In this document: in pieces, positions 1 through 8,716 of the stretch
Position numbering within the stretch: position 1 is the first letter of the stretch
Layout: every line of letters starts with the position of its first letter
Assembly: GCA_963741505.1 (NCBI GenBank)
Contig: CAVUIJ010000013.1
Span: 1-64,000 of the forward strand
DNA from: JAKFWF01 sp963741505
GTDB lineage: Bacteria; Pseudomonadota; Alphaproteobacteria; Rhizobiales; Hyphomicrobiaceae
Reading direction: 5' to 3'
DNA length: 64,000 nt
The notes under the pieces: generated by a model
What the model saw: the letters and a program-made list of their open reading frames with translations, nothing else
Databases searched by the model: none
Told to the model about the DNA's origin: nothing
Made by a program: the position numbers and the translations under genes

Positions 1-242
1 TGCTCAATCACAAGGTCGATATCAGCCATCGTTTCGCCAAGGCGCGACGTCCGTTGCCACCCGCCGCGCGCGACGATCAGGTCGACCAGGACCTCGAAGT
101 CCGACCAATGCAGCTCGGCGATCATGGCGCCTGCCATTCGGACCATGGCTGAGCGGGCCGTCTGAGCCTCGACGACAATCGGCTCGCTGCCGCGATCAAG
201 GCGCTCGACAAAGGTGAGACCCTTGAAGCGTGCGGGAAGATT
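1..242 (-). CDS. Mrr-like restriction endonuclease, fragment (runs off left edge)
   Basis: The minus strand reads as the middle of a nuclease of the Mrr-like restriction-endonuclease type. About 80 codons are visible, with a W-S-D-F-E-V-L-V-D-L-I segment followed by G-G-W-Q-R-T-S-R-L-G and D-I-D-L-V-I-E, the usual lead-in to the catalytic core, which would lie outside the window. Such proteins cut foreign or modified DNA. An in-frame stop (TAA, 243-245) lies just upstream and there is no obvious ATG before residue ~33 (ATG at 146), so the N-terminal part is missing or in another frame. The family call is from memory of the motif pattern, not from a search. It fits the defence and mobile genes to its right. 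Confidence 0.5.
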
Positions 243-282
243 TTACGCGCGGCGGAAATCGTCAATAGGGCGCACTGAAGCC

Positions 283-313
283 AAAGCCCGGCGCGGCATC
301 CGCGCCGGGCTTT
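283..313. terminator. Perfect 14-bp hairpin, terminator-like
   Basis: A 14-bp perfect inverted repeat (AAAGCCCGGCGCGG, CAT loop, complement) ends in TTT. It sits between the truncated nuclease on the minus strand and the XRE gene on the plus strand. It looks like an intrinsic terminator, but which transcript it ends is unclear because no intact gene faces it. Confidence 0.6.
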
Positions 314-497
314 CCTCAGTCACGCAGAGAACTACGCGTGGCGCGCCCCGAAGACGGTGGCTTTGTGATCAAATTTCGGGGCCGGCCATTCTAGGACGAT
401 CGAGCTCTGTCACTTCGCGGATCGCGCCTGTGCAGTCCAGTAAAATGAAACTCATCGTCTGTAGATCAATCGTCTTGGTAGCCGTTCCCTCGACGGC

Positions 498-728
498 ATG
501 GATGTTCGCCGCCGTTTGGGCCTCAATCTGAAGAAGTTAAGAGAGGAGCAGGGCTACTCGCAGGAGAGCTTTGCCGACCACTGCGGTCTGCACCGCACCT
601 ATATCAGTGGCATCGAGCGGGGTGTGCGCAACCCGACGGTGGTCATCCTCGACAAGATCGCGAGGGCGCCGAAAATACCGGCCGGCCAGTTACTCGATGA
701 GGCCCGGGCGGCATCAAGGAAAAGCTGA
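498..728 (+). CDS. XRE-family helix-turn-helix regulator
   Basis: This 76-residue protein is almost entirely a Cro/C1-type helix-turn-helix. Residues ~8-62 carry L-K-K-L-R-E-E-Q-G-Y-S-Q-E-S-F-A, the recognition helix H-R-T-Y-I-S-G-I-E-R-G, and R-N-P-T-V-V-I-L-D-K-I-A, the signature of short phage or restriction-modification controller proteins. The start is the first ATG in frame; no strong ribosome-binding site is visible. It stands alone, upstream of a convergent decayed gene. Short XRE proteins of this kind often control restriction-modification or prophage genes. Here the likely client, the Mrr-like fragment to the left, is itself broken. Confidence 0.85.
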   Translation: MDVRRRLGLNLKKLREEQGYSQESFADHCGLHRTYISGIERGVRNPTVVILDKIARAPKIPAGQLLDEARAASRKS

Positions 729-927
729 TCCGTTCACCGGTGCCCAAAGCCCGATTATGCAAATCGCGGCGAGCGGCGTAAGTCGAGCTCTGGTGGGATG
801 GTAACCCCGAGGGGACGGTACTGAGCCTGAAGATTCAGACACTTAGCGCTCCCAAACCTGCCCAGATCTCTCACTGCATCGTATAGCTTTTTCCGGCGGA
901 TTCCCAAACCAAAGCTGCCTGCCTTGG

Positions 928-2225
928 TCATGCAGCGTCTCGTGTGCCGAGCAGGCCTTGTAGGTCGAGGACTGCGAGCGTCGTGTCGGCGATGGCTCGC
1001 ATGAGGCCGATCTCGTCCAGCGGTCTCGTGCCGAGCAACTCCCGCGCCAGGATGGCGAAGCCTTGCCAGTCGCCTGGGTGGCGCCGGTGCTTCAAGGACA
1101 GGGCGGTCCAGGCGCTAAGCTCCGCCCAGCGGCGGCGGCGTGCCTGCAGCGGCCCGGCGAGGAGAGCGGCCATCTGCTTGGCGCGCGGCGCGCGCCGCGT
1201 GCCGATAGCCTTGACGACACTGGTATTGTCCTCGAACCACGTCTGCAGAGTCGGATGTTCCTCCAGCCAGTCGGCGCTCTGGCGCAACATCTTCGTCACG
1301 GCGGAGGCGGACAGGCGCTCCGCATCCACCCCGGCGATGAGATCAGCAACGAGCTTGTCGACAGGCAGCATCCTCAGGGTTGAGATCAGCGAGCCCGATC
1401 GCCTCGGCGCAGTCGAGAAGAGCGAATGGCGGCAGATGTCCGGCCTCGAGGTTGATCGCCAGCGCCTGACAGCAGACTGTGCGCACGTAACCCAGACTGG
1501 TTTCAGAAAGGTCGATCTCGCTGGCGACCTGCTCGACCAACTCGCGCAGATCTGCATTGGTCGCATCGCGGCGTACCCAGCCGTCCCGCACGCCAAATCC
1601 CTGCTTGATGAGCAAGCCGGCGACGAGCGGCTTGCCTGCGTCCTCGGCCATCGCCAGGATAGTGAATGCTCCCGAGCCGTCGATGCCGGAGCACAGAACC
1701 TGCCTCACGGCCGGGCGCGGCCAAGGCGCGCACTCGATACCCTTCTTGCGGGCGGCCTTGATCGCCTTGTCGAGAGCATTTCGATCGGCTGCGGGCAGCC
1801 AATTGCGCATCGCGATCATGCGCCTCAGCATGGTCGGGCGTGACGAGGCCGTGAGGCGCCGCCAGCTCGAGCATCTCGTTGAGCTTTTCCCGCACCTCGG
1901 TCGACGCATTGAGCAGGAAGCCGACCGCGGCCTCGCGCATGGCCGGCGTCTTGTCGGCAAACATGGCCATGACCAAGCCGGCACGCCCATCCTCCGGCAT
2001 CGCCTCGACGGTCTCGTCGAGATAGGCGTGGATGGCGAACGGATCGCTGCCGAATTGCTCGGCCATGCGCTCGAAATGGTCGGCGCCCTCGCCACGCTCG
2101 CAAGCCTCGCGGGCTTCGTGATCGTTCTCCATAAGCGTCTGCATCAGATTGCGAAGGTCGCCGCCGATCTCGAGCTTGGCGGTCGCGAACTGGTGCAGTA
2201 CCAGCAACAATATCGGCGGTGTCAT
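928..2225 (-). pseudogene. Decayed gene of unknown function, two frameshifts
   Basis: A protein of about 430 residues can be read only by joining three frames. Residues from the ATG at 2225 run to the P-D-H-A-E region (~1830). The sequence then continues in a second frame from M-L-R-R-M-I-A-M-R-N-W to L-N-P-E-D (~1375), and a third frame runs from L-R-M-L-P-V-D-K-L to the stop at 928. Both breaks shift in the same direction, equal to one extra base each. The product is helical and acidic at its N-terminus with no domain I recognise. Its ATG overlaps the stop of the upstream 106-residue gene (ATGA), so the two form an operon. Given the other indels in this window the breaks may be sequence errors, but real decay is also plausible in this island. 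Confidence 0.6.
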
Positions 2226-2542
2226 GCGACCGGTCTCGCCTGCCTCGAACAGATGCTGGCGCAGAGGATGGCCAGCGCGATCGCCGCGGAATCCTCGCGG
2301 TCCACGCCATAACGCAGCATCTCCAGGCCGTGTGCGAGCAGGAATGTGTAGCCGCCGATGAGCTTGTCGCTGGGGCGCTTCTTCTTACCCTCCTTCGCCA
2401 TGACGTCGACGAGGTTGATGAGGTGCCCGAGGTCATCTCCGAGGGCGCGCATGGAGTGCTGGGTGGCCGCGCTCAGTCGATCGGCAGCCATGTCGGTCGC
2501 CACGGCCTTGGCGATGCGGGTGAGAGCCTTGTGATCGGTCAT
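2222..2542 (-). CDS. Hypothetical protein, 106 aa, first gene of a two-gene operon
   Basis: A short, mostly helical protein beginning M-T-D-H-K-A-L-T-R-I-A-K-A-V-A. The ATG at 2542 has GGAGAG six bases upstream, and the gene ends in an ATGA overlap with the next gene, so the pair is translationally coupled. A hydrophobic stretch near residues 65-80 (I-G-G-Y-T-F-L-L-A-H-G-L) is too short and too polar to call a membrane segment. No family recognised. It is divergent from the DUF1186 gene, with 240 bases between them that must hold both promoters. Confidence 0.65.
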   Translation of the reverse strand: MTDHKALTRIAKAVATDMAADRLSAATQHSMRALGDDLGHLINLVDVMAKEGKKKRPSDKLIGGYTFLLAHGLEMLRYGVDREDSAAIALAILCASICSRQARPVA

Positions 2543-2782
2543 GTGCAGCTCTCCGTGCATGTGGCGGCAGGCGGTCGGTTGACGCCGATCGATGGCGATT
2601 ACCGGTGTGCTTGCTTCCACCTTCGTTGATTCGTTTGCCCCACGCCTGTGTGGCTTTCGTCGGTATCCCCAACTGAGTGGCGCGCACCACCCAGGCAGAC
2701 TGGGGAAAACGCAGGTCGTCGTCTGCGCTGGTAGCCTGCATCGTGCAATACTCTGCCGCTTCAATCGGCGTGAGGACGCACC

Positions 2783-3688
2783 ATGGATGAGCAGGACATC
2801 GTCGCAGCCCTCAGCCGCGAGGAAGGCCTGCCGCGCGCGGCGCTGGTCGCAGCCGCCAGTCAACGGGATCAACTCGCGCCCCGCTTCATTCGGTTGATCG
2901 AGGACTACCTCGATTTGCCGGGGTCGGAGCGACCCGACAAGACACCGATTTTCTTCATCTTCCATCTGCTCGGCGACTGGCGCGAGAAGCCTGCCTATCG
3001 TTCGCTGGCCCGTCTGCTGCACCTGCCGGACAAAGAGATCGGCGACCTCCTCGGCGATGCCGTCACGACAACCTCGAACCGCGTCGTCGCCGGGGTGTTC
3101 GACGGCGACCCGCAACCGATCTTCGACATCATTCTCGATGCGAGCGCCGACGAGTACGTCCGCTCTCGCATGTGTGAGGCGCTGTCGTATCTCGGGCTCA
3201 CCGGCCAGATCGACCGTCGCACCCTGAGCAACTTCCTGCGCGATTGCTTCGCCAATCTGAGCCCGCAGGGGCCGTGCTATGTCTGGGTTGGCTGGCAGAT
3301 GGCCATCGCCCGCCTCGGGCTCGGCGAACTCACCTCGCTGGTCGAGCTGGCGTTCAAGCGCGGCTATGTCAATTCCTGGTGGACGCGCATCGAGCATTTC
3401 CATCGTGACCTCGCGGAGGCCAAAACCGAGGCGGGACGCGCCAAGTGGATTGCCGACGGCGACTTGACGCCATTCGGCGACACCATCACCGAGCTGTCGC
3501 ACTGGGCGGGTTTTCGCGAGAAGGATCCCGAGGAGGAGCGGCGCCGAGAACGGACGGCTGCGCGGCACGATCAGGACCGAGGGCTGCGCCTGCCCATCCG
3601 CTCGACCAAAGTCGGTCGCAACGAGCCGTGCCCCTGCGGAACTGGCAAGAAATTCAAGAAGTGCTGTGGGGCAACAGCGTCGCAGTGA
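2783..3688 (+). CDS. DUF1186 protein with C-terminal SEC-C zinc motif
   Basis: 301 residues. The N-terminal ~200 residues resemble the DUF1186 family: an F-I-R-L-I-E-D-Y-L segment, then helical HEAT-like repeats with I-F-F-I-F-H-L-L-G and R-S-R-M-C-E-A-L. The last ~25 residues carry a SEC-C motif, with P-C-P-C-G-T-G-K-K-F-K-K-C-C-G, the four-cysteine zinc site first described at the C-terminus of SecA. The start at 2783 has GAGGA seven bases upstream. SEC-C tails bind zinc and often sit on nucleic-acid or chaperone-linked proteins; the role of DUF1186 proteins is unknown. A charged linker (~240-275) joins the two parts. The gene appears intact. Confidence 0.85.
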   Translation: MDEQDIVAALSREEGLPRAALVAAASQRDQLAPRFIRLIEDYLDLPGSERPDKTPIFFIFHLLGDWREKPAYRSLARLLHLPDKEIGDLLGDAVTTTSNRVVAGVFDGDPQPIFDIILDASADEYVRSRMCEALSYLGLTGQIDRRTLSNFLRDCFANLSPQGPCYVWVGWQMAIARLGLGELTSLVELAFKRGYVNSWWTRIEHFHRDLAEAKTEAGRAKWIADGDLTPFGDTITELSHWAGFREKDPEEERRRERTAARHDQDRGLRLPIRSTKVGRNEPCPCGTGKKFKKCCGATASQ

Positions 3689-3772
3689 GCCGGCACTCGC
3701 CCTGTTGCGGCGGGCCGTCCGCGCCGTTGTCGAGTTGCGAGGCAATCAACATCACCAACCTCGGAGGAGCTC

Positions 3773-4099
3773 ATGGCAGAGTCTGCCGAGTGGACCCGCA
3801 AGGGCGCCGTCCTCAGCGACGTGACGGCGCAGAAGGAATACGGCGTGAGCCGGGAGTTCATTGTCGAGGGCATCAACTGCGGCAAGCTCGAGTTCCGCGA
3901 AGGATCGGTCTGGGGCAATCCGCACTTGAGGATCCTGCGAAGCCAACTCGAGCCGTACATCGCGGCGGAGCTCGGCGGGGAGTACCTGGCGAGCCGGAAG
4001 CACAGGACAGTGCTCAAGGCTATAAACAAGGAGATCGCCGATCTCAGGAAGAGGCTGACGGTGCTCGAGGCACGCAGGGCGGAGCTGACCAGGGGCTGA
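3773..4099 (+). CDS. Small excisionase-like DNA-binding protein
   Basis: 108 residues, with GGAGGAG just upstream of the ATG. Residues ~15-60 (S-D-V-T-A-Q-K-E-Y-G-V-S-R-E-F-I-V-E-G-I-N-C-G-K-L-E-F-R) look like a MerR/excisionase-type winged helix that reads a short DNA site, followed by a charged coiled coil (~80-105; K-E-I-A-D-L-R-K-R-L-T-V-L-E). The gene lies 84 bases behind the DUF1186 gene and probably shares its transcript. In mobile elements such proteins are often directionality factors or transcription activators. The family is inferred from the helix pattern only. Confidence 0.6.
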   Translation: MAESAEWTRKGAVLSDVTAQKEYGVSREFIVEGINCGKLEFREGSVWGNPHLRILRSQLEPYIAAELGGEYLASRKHRTVLKAINKEIADLRKRLTVLEARRAELTRG

Positions 4100-4121
4100 G
4101 CTGAGATCCTACTATGCCGCC

Positions 4122-4481
4122 CTAAACGCGAAGCGCCTCGAGCCCCTTGGCCTTGACCACATGCAGGAGCTTCAGCGCGGTGCCGGTCGGCCGGCGCTCG
4201 CCTCGCTCCCATTGGCTGACCGTCGATACCGCCACGTTGAGGAATCCTGCCATCACCGCCTGGCTGACGCCGACCTTCTCGCGCACCCGCACGATCTCGG
4301 CCGGCGACAGATCGGCGACCTTCGGCAGTGCGTCGCGCCCGAGCATGGCGATCGTCGTCTTCTCCAACTCGGCGGCGTCCACCAGGCCAGCGCGGTGCAT
4401 ACCCTGCGTGATCTCGACGATCTCTGCGCGCATGCGCGCCTTGCCAGTCTGCTTACACTCATTATTGCGTGCTCTCGCCAC
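4122..4481 (-). CDS. Antitoxin of a HigBA-like module (XRE/NadS type)
   Basis: 119 residues starting at GTG, overlapping the toxin stop by 20 bases. The C-terminal half (residues ~60-115) is a helix-turn-helix: P-A-E-I-V-R-V-R-E-K-V-G-V-S-Q-A-V-M-A-G-F-L, then V-S-T-V-S-Q-W-E-R-G-E-R-R-P-T-G. This is the pattern of NadS/HigA2 antitoxins, which bind the toxin with one end and the operator with the other. An internal ATG at M17 could be an alternative start. Toxin-first order and overlapping frames are typical of HigBA-type pairs. The two genes should be autoregulated through the inverted repeat at 4856-4889. Confidence 0.85.
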   Translation of the reverse strand: MARARNNECKQTGKARMRAEIVEITQGMHRAGLVDAAELEKTTIAMLGRDALPKVADLSPAEIVRVREKVGVSQAVMAGFLNVAVSTVSQWERGERRPTGTALKLLHVVKAKGLEALRV

Positions 4482-4845
4482 AGTCCACCTCCGTCAGGTC
4501 TTCGTCGGCGATCATCTGGTCCAGCGCCTGGTCCCCCGCGGCCAGCAGGCCTGCTGCTCTCCGTTTCAATGCAGCCAGGTCGTCATCGTCGATGTTCGCC
4601 CGTGCTGACTTGGCAAAGCCCAACAGGAAGAACGCTCGCGCGCCCTTGCGATAGGCGATCACCGTACGATATCCGCCGCGCTTGCCCGCACCAGGCCGGG
4701 CCACGCGCTGCTTGATCAGGCCGCCGCCGAGATCGGCCTCGATTAAGCCAGCCTCGGCATCGGAGAGGGCCGTGCAGAGCGTCTCGTCGCTGATCCGCTC
4801 GCGCCGCTGGAAGCGTGCGAACGGCTTTGTCTTGTAGACCCGCAC
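4462..4845 (-). CDS. RelE/HigB2-like toxin (PF06296 type)
   Basis: 127 residues from a GTG with AGGGGA six bases upstream. The sequence starts M-R-V-Y-K-T-K-P-F-A-R-F, continues with I-S-D-E-T-L-C-T-A-L and G-L-I-K-Q-R-V-A-R-P-G, and has the core G-G-Y-R-T-V-I-A-Y-R and A-F-F-L-L-G-F-A-K-S. This is the pattern of the RelE-fold toxins of the HigB2/NadR group, ribosome-dependent mRNA interferases. The conserved R-V-A-R-P-G and G-Y-R-T are intact, so the toxin looks functional. It is the first gene of the operon, with the antitoxin gene overlapping its end. Confidence 0.87.
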   Translation of the reverse strand: MRVYKTKPFARFQRRERISDETLCTALSDAEAGLIEADLGGGLIKQRVARPGAGKRGGYRTVIAYRKGARAFFLLGFAKSARANIDDDDLAALKRRAAGLLAAGDQALDQMIADEDLTEVDCGESTQ

Positions 4846-4855
4846 GGCGGTCCCC

Positions 4856-4889
4856 TATCGCTCATATACCTATAGCACAGTGAGTGATA
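4856..4889. promoter_or_regulatory. Inverted-repeat operator of the toxin-antitoxin operon
   Basis: TATCGCTCA (4856-4864) and TGAGTGATA (4881-4889) form an inverted repeat with one mismatch and a 16-base spacer, directly upstream of the toxin start at 4845. The spacer is AT-rich (TATA and CTATAG), unlike its surroundings, and probably holds the -10 element. This is the expected binding site of the antitoxin's helix-turn-helix. Confidence 0.6.
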
Positions 4890-4946
4890 AGGCGCAAGCT
4901 GGTATGGCGGGCTGGAATGGCTGGCGTGGAGAACCGACTGCAGATC

Positions 4947-6248
4947 TCAGCCCGTTGCGATCTCATACCCGAGGCTGCGGTAGCCGGTCTGGCGCTTGAG
5001 CGCCATCCGGGCCAGCATCGCAACGCCCGAGTCGACGTAGTCGTAGACGATTACTTCGCGCTTGGCGTGATGTTCGCGGTGCAGGCGGCCAACATACTGG
5101 GCGAGCGTGCCCCGCCATGAAATCGGCATGGTCAGGAAAAGGGTGTCGAGCGAGGCGTCGTCAAATCCCTCGCCAAGATACCGGCCGGTCGCCAGCGCGA
5201 GACGCTCCTCTGTATCAGGCCGCTTGAGGCCTTCCTCGGCCACGCGGCGCTCGACGGCACTCATGCCGCCATAGAGGACGACGAGGTTGCGGGTGAATTT
5301 CTGGAAGCGGTCTCGCAGGTGATCGAGATGATCGCGACGCTCGGTCAGGATCACCGGCCGGCGGCCGGCTTCGAGGCTCAGCAACACGTCGTCGAATATG
5401 CGGGCATTGCGCTTTTTGTCCTGCGCCAAGGCGGCATAGAGCGACGTGATCTGCAAAGGCAATTGGCTTTCGAGATCGGGCGTCAGACGGAAGCCGGTCT
5501 CTCGGATTGTGACCTTGTGGCTGAAGGAGCGGGTGGCTGCCTGTGATTTGGCATCGACGCGATAGCGTACGGGCCCGCACTGCATGAAAATGATCGGGTG
5601 ATGTCCATCCTTGCGGGCGACCGTCGCAGAAAGGCCCAGAACGTAGCGTGCCTTCGACCGGCGGGCGACGAGCTCGAAGCTGACGGCCGAAAGGTGGTGG
5701 CACTCGTCGACAATCAGGTGGCCGTAGTCGTCGACGATGTCGCTCACCTCGCCGTTTCGGACGAGGGTCTGAATCAAAGCGATGTCGATTTTGCCCGAAG
5801 GTTTGCGCTTGCCGCCGCCGATCGTGCCGATGTCGCGATCTTCGACCGACAGAAAGGACTTCAGACGCTCGCGCCACTGATCGACGAGTTGGCGGCGGTG
5901 AACGAGGACGAGTGTGTTGACACTGCGAGCTGCGATCATGCGAGCGCCGACGACCGTCTTGCCGAAGGCCGTGGTGGCAGCGAGCACGCCGTAGTCGTGC
6001 GACTCGATTGCGGCGACGGCAGCGGCCTGGATGTCGTGCAGCGTGCCGAGGAACTTCACTTCGAGACGCTCTCCCGCGTGCCGCTCGTCCTTCAGCTTCA
6101 CTTTGGCGCCGGACAATTTGAGCAGTTCGATCGCTTCATCAAGGCAGCCGCGCGGCAAGCCGACGTGGCGCGCGTGCAATTCGGCGCACGAGATAATGCG
6201 CGGCTTGCCGTAGGTTGCGAGGCGCAGCGATGTCACACGCTGTGCCAT
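4947..6248 (-). pseudogene. SF2 helicase of TOTE-type conflict protein, N-terminus lost
   Basis: 433 residues of a superfamily 2 helicase: Q-motif-like T-L-H-D-I-Q-A-A-A-V, Walker A-like A-T-T-A-F-G-K-T-V-V (~residues 90-99), V-L-V-H-R-R-Q-L, the DEAD-box equivalent V-D-E-C-H-H, G-L-S-A-T-V, and a C-terminal helicase half ending Q-Y-V-G-R-L-H-R. Similar helicases normally form the C-terminal half of ~900-residue TOTE conflict proteins behind an archaeo-eukaryotic primase domain. Here the frame begins at T-S-L-R-L-A-T-Y-G-K-P-R, just where the helicase part starts, and meets the truncated recombinase head to head. The primase half is therefore missing and the first few residues are probably read from foreign sequence. 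TOTE proteins are thought to act in element-versus-element conflict. I call it a fragment because of the missing half. Confidence 0.75.
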
Positions 6249-7933
6249 CTACACGCGCAAGTCCTCCGAGGAGGGGCTCGAGCAGGAGTTCAACTCGCTC
6301 GATGCGCAGCGGGAAGCATGTGAATCCTACATCAGGAGCCAGAGGCACGAAGGCTGGACGACACTTTCGAATATGTATGACGACGGTGGGATCTCGGGCG
6401 GTACGATGGAGCGTCCGGCGCTCAGACGGCTTCTGACCGATATCGAGGCGAAGAAGATCGACACCGTCGTCGTCTACAAGGTCGACCGGCTGACGCGATC
6501 TCTCAGCGACTTCGCCAAGATCGTCGATGTATTCGACGCCGAGGGCGTTTCGTTCGTGTCAATCACGCAGCAGTTCAACACGACGACGTCGATCGGCCGG
6601 TTGACGCTCAACATGCTGCTCTCGTTCGCTCAGTTCGAGCGGGAAGTGACTGGCGAGCGCATTCGCGACAAGATTGCGGCGTCCAAGAAGAAGGGCATGT
6701 GGATGGGCGGCAACCCGCCGCTCGGATACGACGTCCACGATAGGAAGCTCGTTGTCAACGAGCCGGAGGCCGCGCGGGTCCGGCGCATCTTCAGGCGCTA
6801 TGCGGCGCTGGGCTCGGTTCGCCTGCTCGGTCATGAGCTCGAGCGTGATGGTATTGTCAGTAAGTCGCGACGCAGCGCCACCGGAGAACCGTACGGCGCC
6901 AAGCCGCTCGCCCGCGGCCCGCTCTACCTGATGCTGCAGAACCGGATCTATCTCGAAGAGATCGTGCACAAGGACGTCAGCTATCCCGGCGAGCACGCGG
7001 CGATCATCGATCTCGAACTCTGGAATACGGTCGCCGAGCGATTGGCGGCAAGCCGGACCGAGCGCGAAAGCGGCGTGGTTGCCGAGGCACCCAGCCTGCT
7101 TGTCCGCCTGCTCCACGACGAGACCGGTCAACCGATGACACCGACGCATGCGGTCAAGAACGGCAAGCGCTACCGGTACTACATCTCGCGGGTGCTGGTG
7201 ACGCAGAGCCGGTCGCAGGTGCCGGGCGGCCGGCGGATCCCGGCCGGCGATATCGAATCGCTTGTCGTCGATCGGCTCTGCAAGTTTCTGAGCAACCACG
7301 GCGACGTGCATGAAGCACTCGAAGCCCGGATTCCCGAAGCGGCCGAGCAAGAGCAGCTGATCGAGCGCGCTTTCGAGCTTGGTCGTAGCTGGAACAAGCG
7401 ACCTGCGGTTGAGCAGCGGGCCATGATGTCCAAGCTTCTGGCCCGCATCGATATCGGCGCCGATCGAATCGATATTCATCTTGATCGCGGACGACTGGTC
7501 GCATTGCTGCGCGGCGATCTCGGCAGGCGCCCTGCTGCCAGCTCAGAGACCGCGGCGCCGAATGCCATCATGGTCCTTTCTGTCCCGGCTCGGCTCAAAC
7601 GCACGGGGCTCGGCAAGCGCATGGTGATCGAAGGCGCGACTGCCGGGGCACCGGACGGCACCCTGATCAAGCTGTTCGTGAAGGCCTTTGCGCTGCGTGA
7701 CAAGCTGCTGGCTGCTGGCGGGAAGCGGCATCAGCCTCGACGAATTGGCGACACGCGAAAAGTTGACCGGCTCGTATGTGACCCGCCTCCTGCGGCTGAC
7801 CTTTCTCGCACCCGACCTCGTCCGCGACATTCTCAATGGACGCCACCCACCAACGCTCACCGCCAACCGCCTGATGGCCGACACGCGGCTGCCGCTGGCC
7901 TGGAGCGAGCAGCGGTCGCGGCTGGGATTATAG
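6214..7933 (+). pseudogene. Large serine recombinase, 5'-truncated and frameshifted
   Basis: A serine-recombinase protein of about 570 residues. The resolvase core reads R-C-A-I-Y-T-R-K-S-S-E-E-G-L (catalytic Ser in S-S), then D-D-G-G-I-S-G-G, K-V-D-R-L-T-R-S and F-E-R-E-V-T-G-E-R-I-R-D-K, followed by a recombinase domain and a zinc-ribbon-like region. The frame opens at 6214 after a stop and has no ATG before M at 6373, which lies past the catalytic serine. The first ~5-20 residues and the native start are therefore lost. Near the end a perfect 7-base tandem duplication (7704-7710 and 7711-7717) shifts the frame; removing it restores G-S-G-I-S-L-D-E-L and a C-terminal helix-turn-helix to the stop at 7933. 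Such enzymes integrate phages and transposons in one direction. It is probably inactive. Confidence 0.8.
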
Positions 7934-8286
7934 GCTGAGCCCCACCGCGTCGGCACACGTCACGCTCGACGCAGACATGCCGCAAACCTTGATCCGTCGT
8001 GGGCACGCTCGAACCCTCTCTGCCCAGACCAGTTCGCGCTTCATCGCGATAGCATCTGCGTCAGACCGGCAATGGTGCACGGCACTGGCCCCGCGATCGC
8101 CTCGCCTAGTCGTACCACTATTAGGCCCCAAAGAGACACGCCGCCGAATTAACCCCGGAAAGCCGCACCGAAGACGTCTCGGCTGACCAGTCCGCGGTTC
8201 CACGCCCGCGTAACCCGCGGACAGTACGGGCGAAGTTCGAATCCTGCCTCAACGCACGTTTTTATGAGTAATATCAAGTAGTTATA
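7934..8286. other. Non-coding stretch with tRNA-3'-like fragment at island edge
   Basis: No convincing gene. It contains an 8-bp inverted repeat (GTCCGCGG 8190-8197, CCGCGGAC 8215-8222) and, at 8235-8248, GTTCGAATCCTGCC. That string has the form of the T-loop and 3' T-stem of a tRNA, but the 5' half of the T-stem does not pair. A short run of T follows at ~8259. It could be a worn attachment-site half, but no second copy is seen in the window. Confidence 0.35.
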
Positions 8287-8377
8287 TGGCGGAGACGGAG
8301 GGATTCGAACCCTCGATACCCTTGAGAGGTATGACGATTTAGCAAACCGTTGCCTTCAGCCACTCGGCCACGTCTCC
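8287..8377 (-). tRNA. tRNA-Ser(GCT)
   Basis: Read on the minus strand, the gene starts GGAGACG and ends CGTCTCC, then G and an encoded CCA (8287-8289). The anticodon loop is TTGCTAA, giving anticodon GCT (serine AGC/AGU). The T-arm is GGGTTCGAATCCC and a long variable arm (C-C-T-C-T-C-A-A-G-G-G-T) is present, as expected for tRNA-Ser. Length is about 91 bases. The 3' end points toward the accessory island at 1-8280, the usual orientation for an element inserted at a tRNA 3' end. Confidence 0.95.
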
Positions 8378-8716
8378 AGCGCGCGAGCGCGCGCTCCAGC
8401 CTCTACACCAGTGTTCCGCCGGAGCGCAACAAGAAGCAACCGGCACCGGTACGATTGTGCATGGCATGCGGTGATCCCGACAGCCGGCAACAAGAAACTG
8501 ACGTCGAGCGGTCGGGCCGGATCATTGCTGGGGCATCAGTTGCCGCAGCGACATTACCTGCCGCCTCGACGGCGCCGCAAATGTTTGTGCAATTTGCTCG
8601 TTGCGCACGTGCATTGACGGATCGGGTCGACCTGTGGAACGTGTCGGTCAAGCATAACCTTCGCCAGCCAGTTCGATTTGACGCCGGCGGCGCGACGAGG
8701 CTTTCGGGTAGGGAAC
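8378..8716. other. Intergenic region before the GYF gene
   Basis: No gene supported. Next to the tRNA is a GC-only alternating palindrome (GCGCGCGAGCGCGCGC, ~8379-8395), which may act as a transcription or structural boundary. The rest must hold promoters for the tRNA (minus) and the GYF protein (plus), but I see no confident -35/-10 pair. Confidence 0.3.

Noticed and set aside
153..272. Plus-strand frame ending L-E-A-C-G-K-I-L-R-A-A-E-I-V-N-R-A-H just before a perfect hairpin
   Set aside because: It has no start codon and lies fully antisense to the nuclease-like minus-strand frame, which carries recognisable motifs. The hairpin position is tempting, so this remains the least certain rejection.
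2222..3745. Long minus-strand frame opposite the DUF1186 gene
   Set aside because: Only its last ~106 codons (from 2542) have a ribosome-binding site and sensible composition; the rest mirrors the DUF1186 coding strand.
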